Positions 4,900 to 6,223 of a DNA stretch of 6,223 nucleotides are shown piece by piece (the first letter of the stretch is position 1; every line of letters starts with the position of its first letter). The stretch lies in contig JBBQMG010000193.1 of NCBI GenBank assembly GCA_038328705.1, positions 1-6,223 of the forward strand, in the 5' to 3' direction. The DNA is from UBA668 sp038328705. Its GTDB lineage: Bacteria > Actinomycetota > Acidimicrobiia > Acidimicrobiales > Ilumatobacteraceae. The position numbers and the translations under genes are program-made. Below the pieces are notes generated by a model. That model was not told the origin of the DNA. It saw only the letters and a list, made by a program, of their open reading frames with translations, and did not search any database.

Positions 4900-6223
4900 T
4901 CAGTCTTCGCCTTGGGCCTTTGTGAAACTGGGCTGACCGTCGAAGTACTGCAGGAGCTCGACGTGGCACCATGCCAGCTCGGCCTCCACACGACCGATCA
5001 GCTCGCGGACCTCAGCGAGCGCAAGGGGTTGGTCGGCGCGGCGGACGAACCGGCAGCGATAGTGGTCGACGATGTCGATGTTGCGGTTGCCGTCCGGGTA
5101 GACCTTGGTGCCGCGGTTGGAAACCATCTTCAGCTTCAACGCGCTGCCCTCGGCGAGACGCTCGAGCACTGGACCGAGCTGCTCGGGATACAAACCGCTC
5201 TCGACGAAGATGTCGGTCCCGAAGATCTCTCGGGTCGCCGGACGAATGGTGACGGGATCGCGCGGGGCAGGCGGAATCTGGATCGGTCGGGCGCGCCGCA
5301 CGGTGTATCCGTCGACACGTGAGCCGAGGTTGCCGATGATCGCCTTCGTGTAGTCGCTGGTCGACACACCAAGGTCGTAGCCAACGACGTCACCGGTCAA
5401 TGTTCCCTGTTGCAGCGTCGAGAGCACGGCGTGTTCGACAGTCTCAGCGGCGTCGAACTCGCCGAGGTACTTGAGCATCATCACTGCCGACAACACCACT
5501 GCCGACGGGTTGATCACGTCTCGACCGGCGTACTTCGGGGCCGAGCCGTGCACGGCTTCGAAGATCGCGACGTCACTGCCCAGGTTCGCCGACGGCGCGA
5601 ACCCGAGCCCACCGACGAGGGCCGAAGTGAGGTCGGAGATGATGTCGCCGTTCATGTTGGTGGTGACGATCACGTCGAATTGCTCGGGCTTCTTCACCAG
5701 TTGGTGCGCACAGTTGTCGATGATGACGTGCCAGGCTTCGATCTCCGGGTATTCCGGGGCGATCCGTTCGAAGGCCCGCTTCATCTCTCCTTCGGTGAGC
5801 TTCATTATGTTCGACTTGGTGGCGCAGGCGATCGAGCGCCGGCCCTCGCTGCGAGCGAACTCGAAGGCGAGGCGAACGATCTTGTCGCAACCTTTGTGCG
5901 AGATGAGCTTCAGGCACTGGGCGACGCCAGGGGTCTGCATGTGTTCGATCCCGGCGTAGAGGTCCTCGACGTTCTCGCGGACTACGACGAGGTCGATCCC
6001 GCTCCCGCTGTAGCGGGTCTTGACGCCGGGCAGCTCGCGTACTGGCCGGATGTTGCCGTAGGTCTCGAACAGTTTCCGCAAGGTGACGTTGGCCGACTTT
6101 TCACCGTAACCAACCGGTGTGCCGAGTGGCCCCTTGAGCACGACGCGGGTCCGGTTGATCGACTCGATCGTGTCCTCCGGAACCCCCGACGCGACGCCCC
6201 CTTCGAAGATCCGCTCACCTGCG
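4900..6223 (-). CDS. icd: NADP-type isocitrate dehydrogenase, long Thermus form, N-terminus cut by window
   Basis: This frame is open from the right edge to TGA at 4900-4902 and shows 440 residues; the full Thermus-type enzyme is about 496, so some 50-60 N-terminal residues are outside. It oxidatively decarboxylates isocitrate to 2-oxoglutarate in the TCA cycle, in the cytoplasm. Active-site residues are all present: S43, N45 and R49 (in EKSANVTLR), R59, R82, Y89, K136 (TKSNIMK), and the metal ligands D169, D193 and D197 (NMNGDIISD). HGSAPKYAG keeps K230 and Y231, the pair that favours NADP over NAD in the E. coli enzyme. After the core, residues about 330-440 form the additional C-terminal domain (GTDIFVESGLYPE; KMVSNRGTKVYP; DIVDHYRCRF) ending in FTKAQGED, as in Thermus. 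The PurK-like gene follows at five bases, in one operon. Confidence 0.93.
   Translation of the reverse strand, partial: AGERIFEGGVASGVPEDTIESINRTRVVLKGPLGTPVGYGEKSANVTLRKLFETYGNIRPVRELPGVKTRYSGSGIDLVVVRENVEDLYAGIEHMQTPGVAQCLKLISHKGCDKIVRLAFEFARSEGRRSIACATKSNIMKLTEGEMKRAFERIAPEYPEIEAWHVIIDNCAHQLVKKPEQFDVIVTTNMNGDIISDLTSALVGGLGFAPSANLGSDVAIFEAVHGSAPKYAGRDVINPSAVVLSAVMMLKYLGEFDAAETVEHAVLSTLQQGTLTGDVVGYDLGVSTSDYTKAIIGNLGSRVDGYTVRRARPIQIPPAPRDPVTIRPATREIFGTDIFVESGLYPEQLGPVLERLAEGSALKLKMVSNRGTKVYPDGNRNIDIVDHYRCRFVRRADQPLALAEVRELIGRVEAELAWCHVELLQYFDGQPSFTKAQGED

Noticed and set aside
4895..4972. A 26-residue N-terminal extension of the PurK-like protein.
   Set aside because: It runs back into the isocitrate dehydrogenase C-terminus and is Arg-rich; PurK homology begins just after the ATG at 4894.
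5471..5959. A 162-codon plus-strand open frame opposite icd.
   Set aside because: Direct antisense of strongly conserved isocitrate dehydrogenase codons; no independent coding sign.

Overview
The window is high-GC, densely packed bacterial DNA, most likely from an actinomycete-type organism (Actinomycetota, possibly Acidimicrobiia). That placement is inferred from the base composition, an F420-type luciferase-like oxidoreductase, a YtrA-like GntR regulator and the lack of good Shine-Dalgarno sites at several starts. No RNA gene, insertion sequence, phage gene or CRISPR array was found. Nearly all of the sequence is coding; the only non-coding gaps are 97, 52 and 5 bases.

Layout from left to right. 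(1) 1-801, plus strand: the 3' part of an F420-dependent LLM-class oxidoreductase, cut by the window edge. (2) 798-1874, minus strand: a three-domain protein with an N-terminal VOC/glyoxalase-like domain and two cupin domains; its stop overlaps that of gene 1. (3) 1875-1971: a gap holding three short inverted repeats. (4) 1972-2343 and 2340-3284, minus strand: a two-gene operon in which a multi-pass membrane protein is followed, through an ATGA overlap, by a short GntR/YtrA-like regulator. (5) 3285-3336: a divergent promoter region with three GACAAT half-sites. (6) 3337-3984, plus strand: an unrecognised single-pass membrane-anchored protein. (7) 3899-4894, minus strand: a PurK-like ATP-grasp protein that has lost most of the residues expected for catalysis. 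(8) 4900-6223, minus strand: isocitrate dehydrogenase of the long Thermus type with the extra C-terminal domain, cut at its N-terminus by the window edge.

How the genes relate. The isocitrate dehydrogenase gene and the PurK-like gene are five bases apart and almost certainly co-transcribed. The membrane protein/GntR pair looks like a self-regulating unit that may also control the divergent anchored protein through the shared half-sites. The LLM oxidoreductase and the VOC-cupin protein are convergent and need not share a pathway.

The most interesting items are the apparently non-catalytic PurK paralogue coupled to a TCA-cycle enzyme, the half-site cluster between the divergent genes, and the VOC-cupin-cupin fusion in which only one cupin keeps a metal site. 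No clearly new defence or mobile system is visible.
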